NCBI GenBank assembly: GCA_947846985.1
Contig: CANTUZ010000001.1
Location: forward strand, 38,774,727-38,838,726
Length of the DNA stretch: 64,000 nucleotides
Reading direction: 5' to 3'
From: Fratercula arctica
Taxonomy: Eukaryota > Chordata > Aves > Charadriiformes > Alcidae
Shown: piece after piece, positions 23,713 to 38,400 of the stretch
Numbering within the stretch: position 1 is the stretch's first letter
Layout: each line of letters starts with the position of its first letter
Translations under genes and position numbers: made by a program
The notes under the pieces: model-generated
Database searches by the model: none
Told to the model about the DNA's origin: nothing
What the model saw: only the letters and a program-made list of their open reading frames with translations

Positions 23713-26700
23713 TGCTGTTGTTTAGGTTGTTCATAGGCCTATTATATAAGTGAACATAAAGTAATATTGAGACTGACGCTCAAAGAACAGTGCAGAAGTG
23801 CAGAAAAGCAGAAAGTGAATTTTTGTTTTGTAAACAGGACATCGTTACTCTATAAAAGTGTATTTGAGCCATGACAAGGCTCTCAATTTTAAGAACAAGG
23901 AGAAAAAGGAAAAAAAGGATTCAAAACCGTGCCTCACTCCTTTGGCTTGTCTTTCACTGCATTTCTAGGTCTTCAAAAGTAAGTAACATGAGACATCATT
24001 TTCTTCCTTAGTGCACAGAAACTCTTGAAGGAAGAGATTTAGTCCAGAAGTTTGGAGATGAGGAAGTAAAGGCCAACTAGGTCAATAATCGTTATCTCTG
24101 TATAAAATAGTTGCTTCTCCATCAAATTATCCTAAGGAGAAGCATAAATTACTTCAGTTGAGTTATATTGCCTTTTAAAGATTGTTACAAGCACAACATC
24201 CTGCAAATGCACTTTGCAACATGGTATCTTTTGTGATGGATTGTAAATACTAACAACTGTTCTATTTAAAGAAAGTAACTAAGACAATGAGAACATTTCT
24301 TAATTAATTCAAGATGTACTAATGCAAAGATTCCTGTTTCCATTTCTGTGAGTTGCAAGGATGTTCTTATTGGTGAAAAATTATTGAATTGTGGGAACTG
24401 TCAGTAATATCTTGGCTTTTTGTTGTCAAATGCATCAATGCAAGCTCCTAGTATGTAATCCTCTTTCACAATGGAAGTTGATTATTGGCATGGAGGTGTT
24501 GTTTTCTGGGGTGATTCTATTGTTATTGCCAAGGAGAAAACAGCTTCTTGCAAGAGAACATTCAAGAAAAAAAAAATGCAGATGCTACACTATGATGCTA
24601 TTTTTCCTTTTAATTTATTTTTTATTATTTCATGATGTCAGCTTTGTGATAAGTAGGTAACTATTTCAAATTTAACAGACAATATGGTTACAATGCAGCC
24701 AGTGATCCAGCTAAAGGAAGAGTTTATGGTTCAAGAATTCTGTGCAGTTTGTATTGAACAGACATTTTTAACAAACAGTATTATTTTAGGATTTTGCATG
24801 CTAGAAACACTCAAGTCCACTTATCAGAGCAGATACGCTGACACAAAAGTATTATCAAGTGTGATCCTTTTTTATTTTTAGGAAGCAAATATCTTCAAAA
24901 CCATGTTGTGCTAACCTAAAAAATAGTTCTAAAATGTTTATTGTAGAATATCGTCAACAAAGGACAAATGAGGACTACATTTTTCAGCCTGTGTGAGTAC
25001 TTGTATCAGTCAGACGAATGTTAGCTGCTAGGTAATCTTACCCTGTTACACCTGTATCTCAATTTATTTACCAAACAAAATGTTGAACAAAATGCTCTTT
25101 GCAATCAGAAATGTCTTCACACTTGTAGCTAATATCCACTATCTTACAGGAGTACAGAAAACATTGATAACATTAACTCAAAAGAGCTAGTTCTGTACAT
25201 ATGTGCTTCATATTTTATATAAAATATAGGGAAAAAAAAAAAAAAAACAACAAACTTTTACTACCAGTACTAATTTAACAGCACAATGTTAAACAAGGGT
25301 TAAAGCTTCTTGTTTTATGACCTGGAATTCTGGGGAGATTCATCTTATCCTTGACATCAGATTACTGTATCCCACCTCAGATATTGTACAGCTTTAAAAA
25401 AGGGCAATGCAAAGCAATATTACTAGTATCACTATAGTTAGCCAAACTAGCAAAACAACTGTTCTGCTAAACTATATATTAGTTTAATTCTGCAAGAGTT
25501 TGTGTGATTTCAGTGTTTTTTCATAAGCATAAATTTTATGTTGAACAAAGTGATCATATTTTCTCAGCCTTTCACTTTGAAACGTTTGCACAACTTTGAA
25601 GTCACAATTGAATATTGTGAATTACACACGCTTTTAGAATAACTTAGGTTTCTCTTGGTATGACCGTTTAAGTTACAAACTCTTCAAGGTTGAGAATATT
25701 CCTTACTACATGTACATATAATGTATTTGTATATTATCTGAACAGAAGATGACCAACACAGAGTCATCTTGCTTTAACATCTGAAATAAATACATACATC
25801 TGAAACATAAGTAATACATAATGACTGTATACATGTACTATTAAACTACTCCATACCTTATTTATCTCTTGGCATATACATACATAAACATATAGATATG
25901 CAAATTATCTTCTTTTCCTTTGGGTTTAGTTTAGTTTAGCAATCTTATCATTTCCCTTTCTTAAGAGTGAAACAGAAACATACAAAAAAAAACCCACCAA
26001 AAACCCTATGCCAGAACACCTATTTCTATGTAAGGAAGCATGTAAAGTCATAATGAAACGGTTTACTTACACTTTGCAAAGAAAAGACGCTTCCTAACCC
26101 CTCAGGAGCCCTTTAGGCCATTGCAATGTTGATGCACACTATATTATCAGATTTATGTCATTCTGATAAGATGGTCCACTTGAAGTAGCCTTTGAGCTAA
26201 AAATAAGACATTAGGTTGAAGGAAGCAGCAATTTAAAGTTATTGGTGTAAGGATAATTAGAGACTGGCAGGTATCCAGTGTCATTACCAGGAGGTTGCTG
26301 CAGGGCAAATGCAACAACTGCCTGTTTTCTGCAGTGCCACAAACTTGTATCTGTCTTTGCTCAAACTGGTTTTATTTTTAGCTTACATCTGCTTCCTAAT
26401 ACTTGAGGTTTTTTCAGAGCTGTTCTTGAACTTGGACTTTTTCAGCTTTCTGTTGTTTAGTCCAAATTCCAAATTAGTTGTATTTTAAAAAGCATGAAAT
26501 AAATCTTTTGCAGTGACAAGAGCTATGTTTTTGTTTTGGGTTTTGTTTCCCCAAACATTTAGCTTCTCAATATTCCATTTTCCTCTGCTTTCTTAATAGT
26601 ACCTGGCTATTAAATATCTACAATATCTGTATTTTTTTGTTTAATTATTTTTTAAAGGTAAACCCTACACTGGCTAAGGAGACTTTTAAGTCTTTCAGCT

Positions 26701-28482
26701 TTTCTCAAACTCATTTGCAGATGTCTGGCAAGAAAAAAAATATTAAAAAGGAGAACTGCTAACTTATAACTGACCAACAAGGAGAATGGCTTTGATTAGC
26801 CATGTTCTTAAAGCTACATCCAAATTTTCCATGCTTACAGGTTGAAACTGGGATCTAGCCTGAGACCATCAAAGTCCTTGTTCCGTATGTACTTTCATTT
26901 TGAAAATGGGGAAAAAAAAAATAAAGGAGTATTCTCAGGTCTCATTCTTTTAATGGAAGTTAGCTATACCTGGGGCAAACACTGAGACTTGACAGTAAGG
27001 AAGTACTCTCCCATCTTCATTTGTGACATAACTCAAGAGAAACAATGCTATAGCTGGGAAATGCAGGCCATCTGTCAACTTCTAGGTGCTTCTGAGGCTA
27101 ACTTTAGTAATTTTTGAGCCAAACAATATACCTAATTGATTTTAGGATTTTTTTTTTTAAGTTTCTTGATAAATTATTAAAAAATATCCATAAATTTAAT
27201 AGTGGCAGAGAATGTTCCTGCATACAGAATATCGGTTTGCCATACTGCCTAACTGTTACAGTGATACTTTGAAACTTTTGTGGCTAAGGCCAACTTTCAG
27301 TCTCCCATGCTATTCTTGAGTAAGGTTTGGGAGATAACAGAGATCACAGAGTAACTGCAAAAGGTAGGCCGTCCTGTTTTGAAAAAATAAGGAAATGCAA
27401 AAATAATGCCAGGGGCCTTATTTCCAGAGAAAAAAGTAGGAAACCTCTGGTATAGACATAGCCACTGATGCTGTGAAAACCATTCTTGTAGCCGTCAGGT
27501 CACGAAGTATTCATAAGGAAGTAAAAAGGTTAGATGTCAGGAAATTAAAAGTTTGTTTTGTGGTACTGTAGTGATGGGGTGGTTAAACTGAGAGACAAAG
27601 CTAAGATTCTGTGTTTATCTGAGAGGGAAAGCATGTATGATGAGATGTCATAGCCCCACTCTGACCAGGAATATTCTATTAAGTTTTTGAGGACCCAGTT
27701 GCTGCATCTTCAGTGCTGTGCAGCTGCAGCACAACACTTGAAACCAAATTGATTGCTTATTTACATTGCCTGCCTTCCAGAAAGCTGTGAGGGTCAAATA
27801 CTAAAAAGGTGAAGATTAAATGGAAATCCCTTGGGTACCCTTTATTTAATGATGTAAGACACTGACTGGAAGTCTAAGAGGTCTACATCCACAGGCAAAA
27901 TAGCCTGGGATATTTCCTAGAATCACCCTGATTTTGCCTACTATGAGTGCCCTGCATTTTGACAAGAATTTGTGGTAATACTTAAACTTGGCAATAGTTA
28001 ATTTCTGACTCTGACTATCTCATAAGAAAACTTTCTGAAGAACAAAGAAGCTTAAGTCTTAATGTTGTAGTCATGAAAGTGACTGAAACATGGTAAAGAT
28101 TTCAATTCAAATAGGTAGCTAAGGTAACAAAAACAATATTCCATGATTGAACAGAGATTATACTGTACCAGTTTACTCTTTACAGGGCTTGACTTGGTTT
28201 CCCTCATCAATACCTGTTTTCTACAAGCTACGCTGAACTTTTTTTTCTGTGCTTTTGATAGAGGGTGTTTAAAAACCAGAGGAAGTAGATAATGGCAGAG
28301 AGGCACAAGGATGATATTTCTTCTTGTTCTGCTGCTGAGGAGTGCTAAATGCTGGAAAAGAGCAAGAGAAAACCTTAATTTGCAGACCAAACTCTACGTC
28401 CAAGAGTTCAGAGGCTGTGCCAGATCTCAGTATTCACGGCCACATGGGCTACATACCCAGTTTGTGGTAAGGCTGAATATTT

Positions 28483-28548
28483 CTGTGTATGTATATATAT
28501 ACTTTTGTACATATACAAATGTATATATATATTTATATGTGTATATGC
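28483..28548. repeat. (TA/TG)n microsatellite
   Basis: TGTATATATATA-like units, imperfect, with two internal interruptions. Confidence 0.75.
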
Positions 28549-28621
28549 CATAAATAGACTGGTAAATATGCACAGGGCACATACAGAGTAAATAGCTTTC
28601 TCAGCAAATCCTTACAGCCTG

Positions 28622-29366
28622 TGTTACATCCCAGCCCAACTACATTGGGCCCAGGAGAGGTTCACAATGATTCCAAGTGTGAGATTAAGACACAAATGAG
28701 GTCAGATGCCACGCACTGCAGGTTTATTGTTATTCCCCAGCAATAGTCACTGAGACAAGTAATAGATTAAAGGCAGAAGTAGAGGAAAAGCAGAAAAGAG
28801 AAGCAGCATTACAGAGCATAGCAAGAGTATAGTCACCACCACAGGCCCGATGACATCTCGGCGGTCCTCTGGGAGTTCAGCAGCGTCCCGTTGATCCTTG
28901 GCTGATGGTGGTGGGGGTCTCAGTCACAATTCCCAAATTGCAAGGAGTCGCTGTGCCAGTTATAGTCCAGGTAGCCCAGGTCAGTCCATAGCTTGACTAA
29001 TCAGCATGTTGGTGGCCTTTGCCCAGCTAAGTGTCATTTTACACGGTCACTGTATAAGCTTTTCCTGCTTGGGCAGCACTTGGCTCAGCACAGCCCTTGT
29101 GCCTCAGCAATTGAGGAGTTAACAGCACAGGCGCCGGCAGGCCGCAGGGTGAGGAGGGTCTGGCCACTCTGATAGCCAAAGGCCTACACCCTTTCCAGCT
29201 GATGGCAGCAAGCCCTTTCCAGCTGGGAGCAACTGATGACAATCTTGGGTGGTCACTGGTAAGCAAGAGAGTGGTCTGCAGAAGGTGCTAAATAGCTACA
29301 ATCAAGCTTCTTATTGGCCTGCAAGCCTGCTGTCAATTTGCAGAAACTTAAGCAAGCTGTGAGACA
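28622..29366 (-). mobile_element. unassigned LTR-like element
   Basis: A GC-richer island of about 745 bp inside AT-rich DNA, with short TG...CA ends: TGTTACATCCC at 28622 and GTGAGACA at 29366. On the minus strand it has an AATAAA poly(A) signal at 28723-28728, followed by about 100 bases to the proposed end, as in an R-U5 segment. There are no long open frames and no primer site on either side. It could be a solo LTR of an ERV or another non-autonomous element. No target duplication is clear. The assignment rests on layout alone. Confidence 0.45.
28723..28728 (-). promoter_or_regulatory. possible poly(A) signal of the LTR-like element
   Basis: AATAAA on the minus strand (TTTATT on plus), placed about 100 bases before the proposed 3' end of the element. 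Confidence 0.4.
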
Positions 29367-29400
29367 ATTATTTTAAAGTTCCAGTCTCTCACAGCTTGCT
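29351..29400. repeat. 14-bp perfect inverted repeat (hairpin)
   Basis: AGCAAGCTGTGAGA at 29351-29364 is exactly complementary to TCTCACAGCTTGCT at 29387-29400, with a 22-base spacer. It sits at the right edge of the LTR-like element and may mark its boundary or a rearrangement. Confidence 0.8.
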
Positions 29401-32400
29401 AAACAGCTTCTGTTCTATGGGATGCTGCAAAAGTTGGTCTAGCTAAGTTGTCACTTTTGATAGATAAATTAATTTTTCTTGGTAACAATATGAAAGGGGC
29501 ATTGTGGCCTAGAGGTTTGAATAAAAAAACGTTTGGTTTTCGTTCTGTGGATTTTTTTTTGTCTAGAACTTTTGATGAAACATTATTTGAAAAAAATGTC
29601 CTCTGACTGACATGAGTATCGCAAGAGTAAATTAAACAAGCTTTGTTACTTGCTTGGGATGAAATACTTAAGGAAAAGTATTTTTTTTCAGAAAAGTAAG
29701 ATTTTTTATCATCTATTCTGGGTTTTTGCCAGAGTGTTTTATACCCAGGAAAAGTCCGTGTTCTTTTTTTTTTTTTTTTTCTTTTTCTCCTTCAGTTCAA
29801 TTAAAACATTTATAAAACTCCCTTTTCATCTCCTTCCCATTCCCCTCTGGAGCAGCAGTCAGGAACTCATGGCTCAGAGTCAAGAGCAAAGTGCAGACAA
29901 ATGAGTGATGCCAGGGCTTAAACCAAAGTCCTCATGAACAGATTGTCTAACAGACTGGAGTAATAATCTTCAGAGCCACCATGCTGGCTTGCAGATTGCT
30001 GTTTTAAGTGGCTTTGATTATTATGGTTATTTGGCAGCAGTTCTTAAATTGGAGTTTGGGCTTCGGAACCCAGATGTACTACCTGAGCCTAATTGAATTC
30101 TCCTGGATGGGGAGTACAAACAGCGGAAGAAATTCTTCTGGTTAAAACTGAAGTCAAGACAACAACATGGCTAGTTCAGCATCAGTACTTGTTTTACAGG
30201 AAAAAATACACAGCTGATTAATTCCCGAAGAGCAAATAACAAACCAACTGGTTAATTTACATGTAAAAACGTATTATAAAACTACACTGATTACTATTTG
30301 TGATTCAAAGGGTGTTAATTTCTACAAAACCTCAGTATTAGAGTATTGAGAAATAGGAAGCTGGTTAGCGGAGGAATTAGTATTGGTGAGGCATGCAAGC
30401 ACTAAGTGGTAAACCTGTTTTTACAGAGAAGCAGACGGGAGGACATACGGCACCATAAAACAAAGAAAAAAAGACATAATTAAAGGTCTCTGGAGCTTCA
30501 CGTACTCACCTCTGCAAGAATAACATAGTGACTACCAGAGTTTTCCCAGTACATAAAATTAGTCCAGTAAGATAAACAATGTTTATGTTGTTGCTCCGTT
30601 TAAAAGTGTGTATGGAGGATTATGGGACATATGGGCATCACAAAGGTCCGGAGGAGGACTTGAAAACAGAAATTTGAGTGCAAAGTGTTCTTACACTGAA
30701 ACAAAAGACAAAGATGTTGATCTGATTCATCCCCTTGTTATTTTTCACAGGAAGTGTTGACATGGATATAACAGCTTTGGCATAATCAGTCAAAGGAAGG
30801 CATAACCCTATTTGCAGACACAAGGAAATAGTTTATCATGCAATTGTTAACAGGGAGAAGTGCTGATAATATAGTTCACTAACACTATAACAATGGCTAA
30901 AAAGAAAACCAGAAGATGGTAAACAATAACACAGGCATACTCTGATATTTTGTGACTTTTCAAATGCATTCTGCTCTTGCAGTTGGAGAACTGAAAAGCA
31001 CAACACAATTTTTTTTCCTTCTGTTACCTTGAAGTGAAGAGAAAGGATGTGTTAATGCAAGCAGGTGGCCTACGCGCACTAGTTATTGCGTATAGTCCCT
31101 TGTATAGAGAGCAATAATAATTCTGCAAATGCGATATTGCTAAAATAGAAAAGCTACAGTTAGATAAAAAAAATCCTCTATTAACAAGGACTTTTGGTGG
31201 GAAATATCTGCTAAACTGTACACAACTAATTTGAATATCAAGCTAAAACCATGATGACATGTCAGCTAGATTGGCAGTTAATCACAGAGCCCCTACCTTT
31301 GTATGCAAATACTATTAATTTGAGTTGCATGAAAGTGCCTACTGGCTAAAAGTGATGTATGGTAGGCTTGGACTGAAGTGGGTTTGCTTAACAATTCACT
31401 GGCTCTGAACCAGACGAGAATGTGCCTTTACTGTATATATGAGTGTGAGTGTGCATGTTTGTTCTTAACCATAACGTTAGTCTGATGATGAAGAAAAAAT
31501 GCAAATTCATAATACTAAAATTACTGAGTTATTCATCAAGATACTGTTTTTAAATGTACACACTGCATCTCAGTACAGAGGAACCATGAATCTAACTACA
31601 TGGCAATGTTATTACAAATTACAGGAAGAATCAGGAGAATTGTATGTACTGACACTGATGAATAGACATATTCCACCATCTCAGAAAATGAAGTAATGTG
31701 CAATCATCTGCTGTGGAAAAAATGCAGCTTCCCTTAAGAAAAGAAGTTTGTATTTTTTCATAACACCTTTTCCAAAATAAATGGTTGAAAAGTGGCTATG
31801 AATAAGAAAAAGAACACCTTTCAGGACTCTCTATTGAAACTGATAGGAATGGGAGAAAATGTTAAAGGATTAAAATAAGATGTGTAAAACATTCAAATAA
31901 ATTGGAGAGTTAGGTTTCAAATGAATTGAAATCTATATACCTCTCCAGGAAAAGAAAGGCAAATTAAATTTAAGGTCAGAATCTCCTTTCTTATACACAG
32001 CAGAAAATGAGTAGTACTTCCGTCGCATATAGTGGAGCTATGTCAGGAAAAAAAACAATAGAAATAGGATCAGAATCCTGCCTATAGCATCTAAAAGCAT
32101 AAACCAGCCTGTAAGCTTGTTTAACATATGACAGCCTTAGGGGCAATTTGGAGTCTGCCAGCACTGCTCCCCCTGGAACATGCAAAATAGCTAGATGTTG
32201 CTGCTCAAAGAATGTTTTCCACAGCTTGGCATATGGTTTATACCTTCCAAAGAGAACATGCAGCACATCATACTGCTTTTTTTTTCTTTTTTTTTTTTTT
32301 TTTAACTCTTTCATTATTTGTCATGTATTCTTTGATGTGAACATGTCTCTAACATAATAGTACAAATTCAAACTTCTTTCTTGTCAATGGGATACCTGCT

Positions 32401-35400
32401 GTTTATGTCAATGGCAACAAGATTGGACTGTGCAGTGCTTTATACAAGCATTTATCATTCAGAAAGGAACATTGTTAATACTAGCAAAGGCATTAGCAAG
32501 GCTAAGAACATGTTTGGTTTTGTATGTTGGGTTTTCCTCAAACCTCTTAATCTTTTGCTAGGGAAAAAAAAAAACATAAGGATATGTTTGTCAATGTTGT
32601 GAATACAAAACCCTATCTTTTCTCTTTGGTCTAATCTAAATAAAAGTCTGATTATTTTATGAGAAGCTACTTGAACATTTCTAGAGTGCATTTTTACTTG
32701 AGTTGAATGATGCCTTATCTGTATCTTTTGCAGCTTTTCTGTCAAGGACACTATCAAAACTTATGTATATAAAACCATTCTAAAAGTATTTAAAGAAGGG
32801 ATTATTCAGATAAACAAAAAAACAAAACAAAACAAACCTTATTACATTATCATTTGGAATAAATTATTTTTCATTTATGATTTTCTTTCTTCTTTGTTTA
32901 TTTATTGTCCACAAATGATCACAGGCATATTCAAAGGAGCAGAATAATATCCTCATATTTAATCCTCACAGATGATAAACCTCATGGCTATTTCCAGAGA
33001 TACAGTGAAAGATATTTTCTGAATTAAAAGCATCCTTCATGCTGGCTTACAAACTCAAAACTGCCTATATTTTGGACTGTCGGTACTACAGAAAGGAGCA
33101 GAATGTAAAAATAAAGACACTTGCTCTTGTCATTTTACTGACAGGGCTGTTTATTAAGAAAAGTTAAAAGACCTAACCAAAGATTTTTTTTTGTAAATTG
33201 GAATGATTAAAATATTTATTTCTTTGCATTTTCAGTTTATTCCAAATTATGTCAAAAGGAGCATTTTCAAGGATGGGATCTCCACTGCTGAAGAAACTCA
33301 TGTATATCCTTGTGATTACATTTCTCAAAGACTTTCATAATAGTCCACCATAAGCTCTTGGCACAGTTGATGACTTGGAGGATTCTGAGTGGCAGATGGT
33401 ATCCTCCATGTACTTTTTTTTTCTTCCTTTTATTTTTTTTAATAGCTGAAAACTTCAGAAAAGAAATTCTAATGGGAAAATTCTAGGAAAAGAAAAATCC
33501 AGGCAGTTTTGCATCTGCATTAAAATCAGCTCAAGGACCAGCTCTGTATTCATAGTAAGTCAATGGGAGACATGAGCAAGCAGAACTTGGACCTAAAAAT
33601 AGTTATGTTGGCAATAGGACTGAATATTCTTCTAATTTTTCTTTCTTTTAAATCACTAGAATTTCCATTTCTGAAATGTCTTATTCACTGACTGATTCCT
33701 TCAGTTATTACAGACTGCATTGGGAGGAAAAAAATATGTTTAATTTTCTCAACTATCTTTGGAATTACTCAAGGTACCACGTAACTTTTTATGTCCAACT
33801 TCCCCTGCTAGGCACATTTCATAAGATTAATAAAGCTTCTGCCTTAAAAACCATACTTAGTTATCTCTTTATAGAACAGAATTTTAAACGAGTGCCTGGC
33901 AGATAGATCTGAAACTCAGTTTTCAACGCTATCAGAATGAGTACGAAAGCCTGAGCCTACGCAACTTCCCTTAAATAATGTCCCCATGCTTTAAAGCTAA
34001 GAAACAGGAAACTCTATTCAAAAAGATATTTAAACAATAGAAGATCAATATTAGCTGTGCTCTAGCTAAACAATAGAAAACTGAACAAAGTCAAGTCACT
34101 AAAAATGGCTTTGTTCTTTTTAAGCTATGGGAAATTTGTGTTTAGCAATTACACAATTTATACTGCATAGCAATCTGTTATCCCTGTGCGGTGTAAATGT
34201 CAGACTGCCAAGAGGACGCCTGCAGAAAAGAAGAAAAAAAAAGTACTTTGCAGCCAAAAAAATGTAGAAGACCTCAAAGGAGCTTTTCGCAGAAGCACTT
34301 GTACTATTTGCATCAGTAACTCTTAATTTCAGAATTGTGTAAGTGAAAAATGTGTCCATCCCTGATTCAGATTACTTCTTCCATTTGATAACCAACTCAC
34401 AGATCAGTGTTTTATTCCTTCTTGGTTGTTTGGTTTATTTTGTTTTGTTTTGTGAGAAAAGAAGATACTTTATCCAAAAAAAGTATTTAGTTGCAGCAAT
34501 AATCAGAAACTAAAGCGACAAACCAAACCTTCACTTACCATTCTAGTATCAGCATCATCATCATTGTATCTGAATTACTATCTAGAGATAGTAATCAAAA
34601 TTGCCAGCAGGTCTTCAAGTTCAGTTATGAGTGTAACTATGATGCTTCCAGATTGGTGAATTGCACCTTGAGAGGTTGTTTGATATTACACATTCTAGGA
34701 TTTTCTAGTCATACAGGTGGTTGTGGTTATCATCATGGAATTTACTGAAAAATATCTTTTCGATGTTTTTAACACTTCTGTCAGGGAAGAAATGACAGCA
34801 GTGGTGGAGGATAATAAACCTGAAAGATGGAGAGAGAAATGTCTTTTATCACAAAAACATAAAAAAGATCTGCATATAAAACTAAGAGAGCAACATTCAG
34901 TAGAGAAGAGCCAGACAGATTCACTGCAATTAGGTTACAGTAATGTTTGACAGTTACTCATTCAAATATGTTACAATATAATTTTGAACTAAAAAAAACC
35001 AGTGATTCATATCCAAAATGTTCCTAAGATTTTAGGGAATCATGTTAAGAATTTTAATGTGCATTTTGGGGATTTTTGTAAGTACTACAGTAGGCCTCTT
35101 GAGTGCAAATATGCATATTGTACTCCAGTGATAAAAATATGGTATTCCAAGAAGTAATTAAGCAAAGTTTTAAGTTCTAAAAGCTGCTTGCAGTTTACTG
35201 ACATATAATAATGACAGATATCCCATTAATTATTTGTTAATAGAAATTAAAAAAAAAAAATATTTGAGTAGTTTCTGTTAAAAAAAAAATGAATAAAGAC
35301 TTTTTATTTTTTACTTTAGTCTTTGTATCAAATCATTTTTCGTCTGCATAAGGTATGGTTAGGATCTCTGTGGACAGAACATTGTAAAGCTTCTTTTGTC

Positions 35401-38400
35401 TTCTAAAATAAAACTGCAGCTCACTGTTATCTTTGTATAATATCTTTAATGCTTATAATAGTTTCTTTACTCTTTGCATACACCTTAACTTTTAATTTGG
35501 ACTGCTGTTATTGCAATTAGATATCTCAGAAAAGAATGGCATTTAGAGAAGAAAACGGGTAGGCAAAAAAAAAAAAAAAAAGAAATCACCAATTTTTGAA
35601 ATTTCACATTTTTTCAATTATCTTCTGGAAAAGAAAATGCAGGCACAGCAATTATGTTTTCCTGTCCTTTCATAACTTCATGAAGAACACATAAATCCGA
35701 TGCAAAAGGAAGAGCAATAAAACCAAATGAAAGGTATTGAGTGTTACCATATTACATTGCACTGAAATGTCATAAAACCTTTTATAAAGACAAATTTCCC
35801 CTCAAGTGCAGCAATACAGTCAGAGTGGAAAACAAAACGATCTTTATTTTATATACTTCTTACCCTCAGAGGAAAAATACCAAAAGGAGTCCTGATGCTG
35901 TTCATAACGGATAAAAAGCTTCCAGAGGGGAAATTTCCTCTTTAGTGCTGGGGCAAGGTAGAATTGGAAAGCAATATGAGGAGTAATGGACAGAACTAAA
36001 TAAAATCAGATTTTAGAAAAGAATACTTTGATATATATATTTTTTTTTTTAGTTACAATGTTATCATTTTATTTCCCAAGCTCTGACTTTTGCAGGATCC
36101 TCCTCTCTCTAAAGCAAGTGTACTTTTTCTGTGCTCCTGTCCTGATTTTGCGAGCTGCTATTGACTAGCTTACTAATGTAAAAGGCCTCAGGTGTAATCT
36201 GCAGAGGCTTTATTTTGTTCTCTTTATCTCCTGTGTAATGTTTATGACCCTGAAGTCATTGTAAATTCTAAGACTTCTTTTGAAGACCATATCAATCACA
36301 TAATTAAAGTGTGTTGCAACCACCTTTGTAATTTAGCTATACTGAGATCCACGATCATTAGGTCACTTACTGAAAATCAGTGCCCTACTGTTTCCACCCT
36401 GATTTGACTTCTGAATATTTTTTCTAGATGTAGTTTCTTAGGATCTTTTAGTTGTTGCTCATAGCAATCAGTAGCTATTAAACTAACAAACAAAATTACA
36501 TATTGTATTACATTATGTTCTTCATACTCAGAAAGTTACCATAGTTTCCATGATGTATGTTAAAACACGAATTAATTTCAAGATGACCTTATAACTGCCA
36601 CACTAATAATAAGTAACCCATCAATTTTGGTGAGTGAAGCTTATGAAAAGTAACAAAGGGAAACACCTACTGAGGGCAGTGATGTTTTATTAACTTTTTA
36701 AGACCAAATTCATCTGAGTAAGCTGTTTTGTTCTCTTATCTGAACAAGAGCAACATTATAGGCTGAGACACTCAAAGAGAGATGTGACAAAGGACCTAGT
36801 GGAGAAGTATGTTCTTCCAAAGAGGTAAAAAGAAGACTGGAGGGACACTCAAAGGAGTCTTAAACTAGATGTCCTCCCATAGACAACTGCATTAAATACC
36901 CCATAACTTGTTTTCCATTGACATAATTTTCCATAGTAATAGCTGTCGCAGTAGTGACACGTCTAAACTAAAAAGTGTTATAGTACTTAACTGCTGTTAT
37001 GTTGACCCAAGCGTATAAATGCCAAACACCACCACCCTCTTGCCAGACATTTTACTGAGAGAAAAGAAATAAAGGCATTGTTTATTTATTGTTGCTTTTT
37101 TCCTCTATGCAACCTAACAGTCATTTTCATCTGTGAACAAATGATTTATATAAAGTTTGCTAAACACTGAGTTTTCAAAATCACTGTGGATGCAATACAA
37201 TTACAGTGGAATTCAAACTTTCATGGTGGCATTACTTAAGGAAGTGTGACTGGTAGTCCAAGTGGCCTAGAAGGTCTAGGGTTGTGTGGTGTCACACTAG
37301 ATTAATTTCAGAGACAGAAGAAACAAAATAGACAAGGAAAAATCATTTGGGTGAGCAGTATTTCTCCTTCTCTTTTCTATTCTCTTTTCTCATATCTGAT
37401 ATCTCATATCTTTTTCTATATGAACTGACAACTGGAGAATAATTTCTCATACAGGAAAAAAAGAAAAAGAAACACATAAACAATCTTCTTTAGAACACTA
37501 AACGTGTATTGTGTTTGAGCAATACATGCCACACCATATCAGAATATTAATGCTGGGAGTGTTTAGGTCAATATCTTCATGTGTAGTGTCACATAAAATG
37601 CTATGGGATGGCAAAGATATCCACTAACTAATATCTATAACAAAGGACATGCTGGAAACCCAGTGCTTTCTGGGATGGCAGCTGGAGGTAAGGCATAATA
37701 ATTTTTTTCACCTGAAAAGCCACAAGTCACCAATGTGTGGGCAATCGAAATGAACTTCTAATCCTCTGGTGTAAAATTTAAAATTTTCTTAAACTTGGAT
37801 GTATGACATCATTTTAGGTATTGTTAGCTATCTTGTCTGTGGGTATCCAGCTGTCATTCTGACAGCAAAACTGTACCTTAAATCCTGTGTCATATATTCC
37901 AGCCCATTGAAGATATCTTCAATACCTTATCAAATGGTATTAAATACCTATCTTCAGGCCTAAATTTGAGTGTTTCTATGTGGGCTAGCTATTTGAGTAT
38001 CTACTCTAGTCACTGGAGTAGTTGACTAAGCTCATAAAATTGAGACAGTAGGTCAGTTCAGCACCCCCAAGCAAGGTTTGGTGGCCTGAACACTATTTAC
38101 TACCATTTAAAATGTCCTGGAATGTCGAAGAAATCTACAAATGATAAACAAATATGACAGAATCTAAGGAAAGAAAGACTTTGTAAAACTGATATTTGGT
38201 CCCACAGACGGACTAGCTGTCTTAGTGCTTGTACTGAGTGCTATAGCGTATTTTGGGGATTGTGCTTTCTCTCTTACTGTGAACTACGTTTTCTGTAGTC
38301 CCACCACCCCTTCTCACTATAACCATTTTACAGGTATAGAGAATTTTGTCCAATTAAGTATCTAAACTTTATTTTTAGATGCAAGATTTATGCAATTTAT

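Larger units (their letters stand above)
22301..28621. other. AT-rich non-coding DNA
   Basis: No gene or named transposon recognised. Simple repeats lie at 23360-23416 (GTTT)n, 23692-23712 poly(T), 25230-25246 poly(A) and 28483-28548 (TA)n-like. Open frames of 60-112 codons have no motif. Confidence 0.7.
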
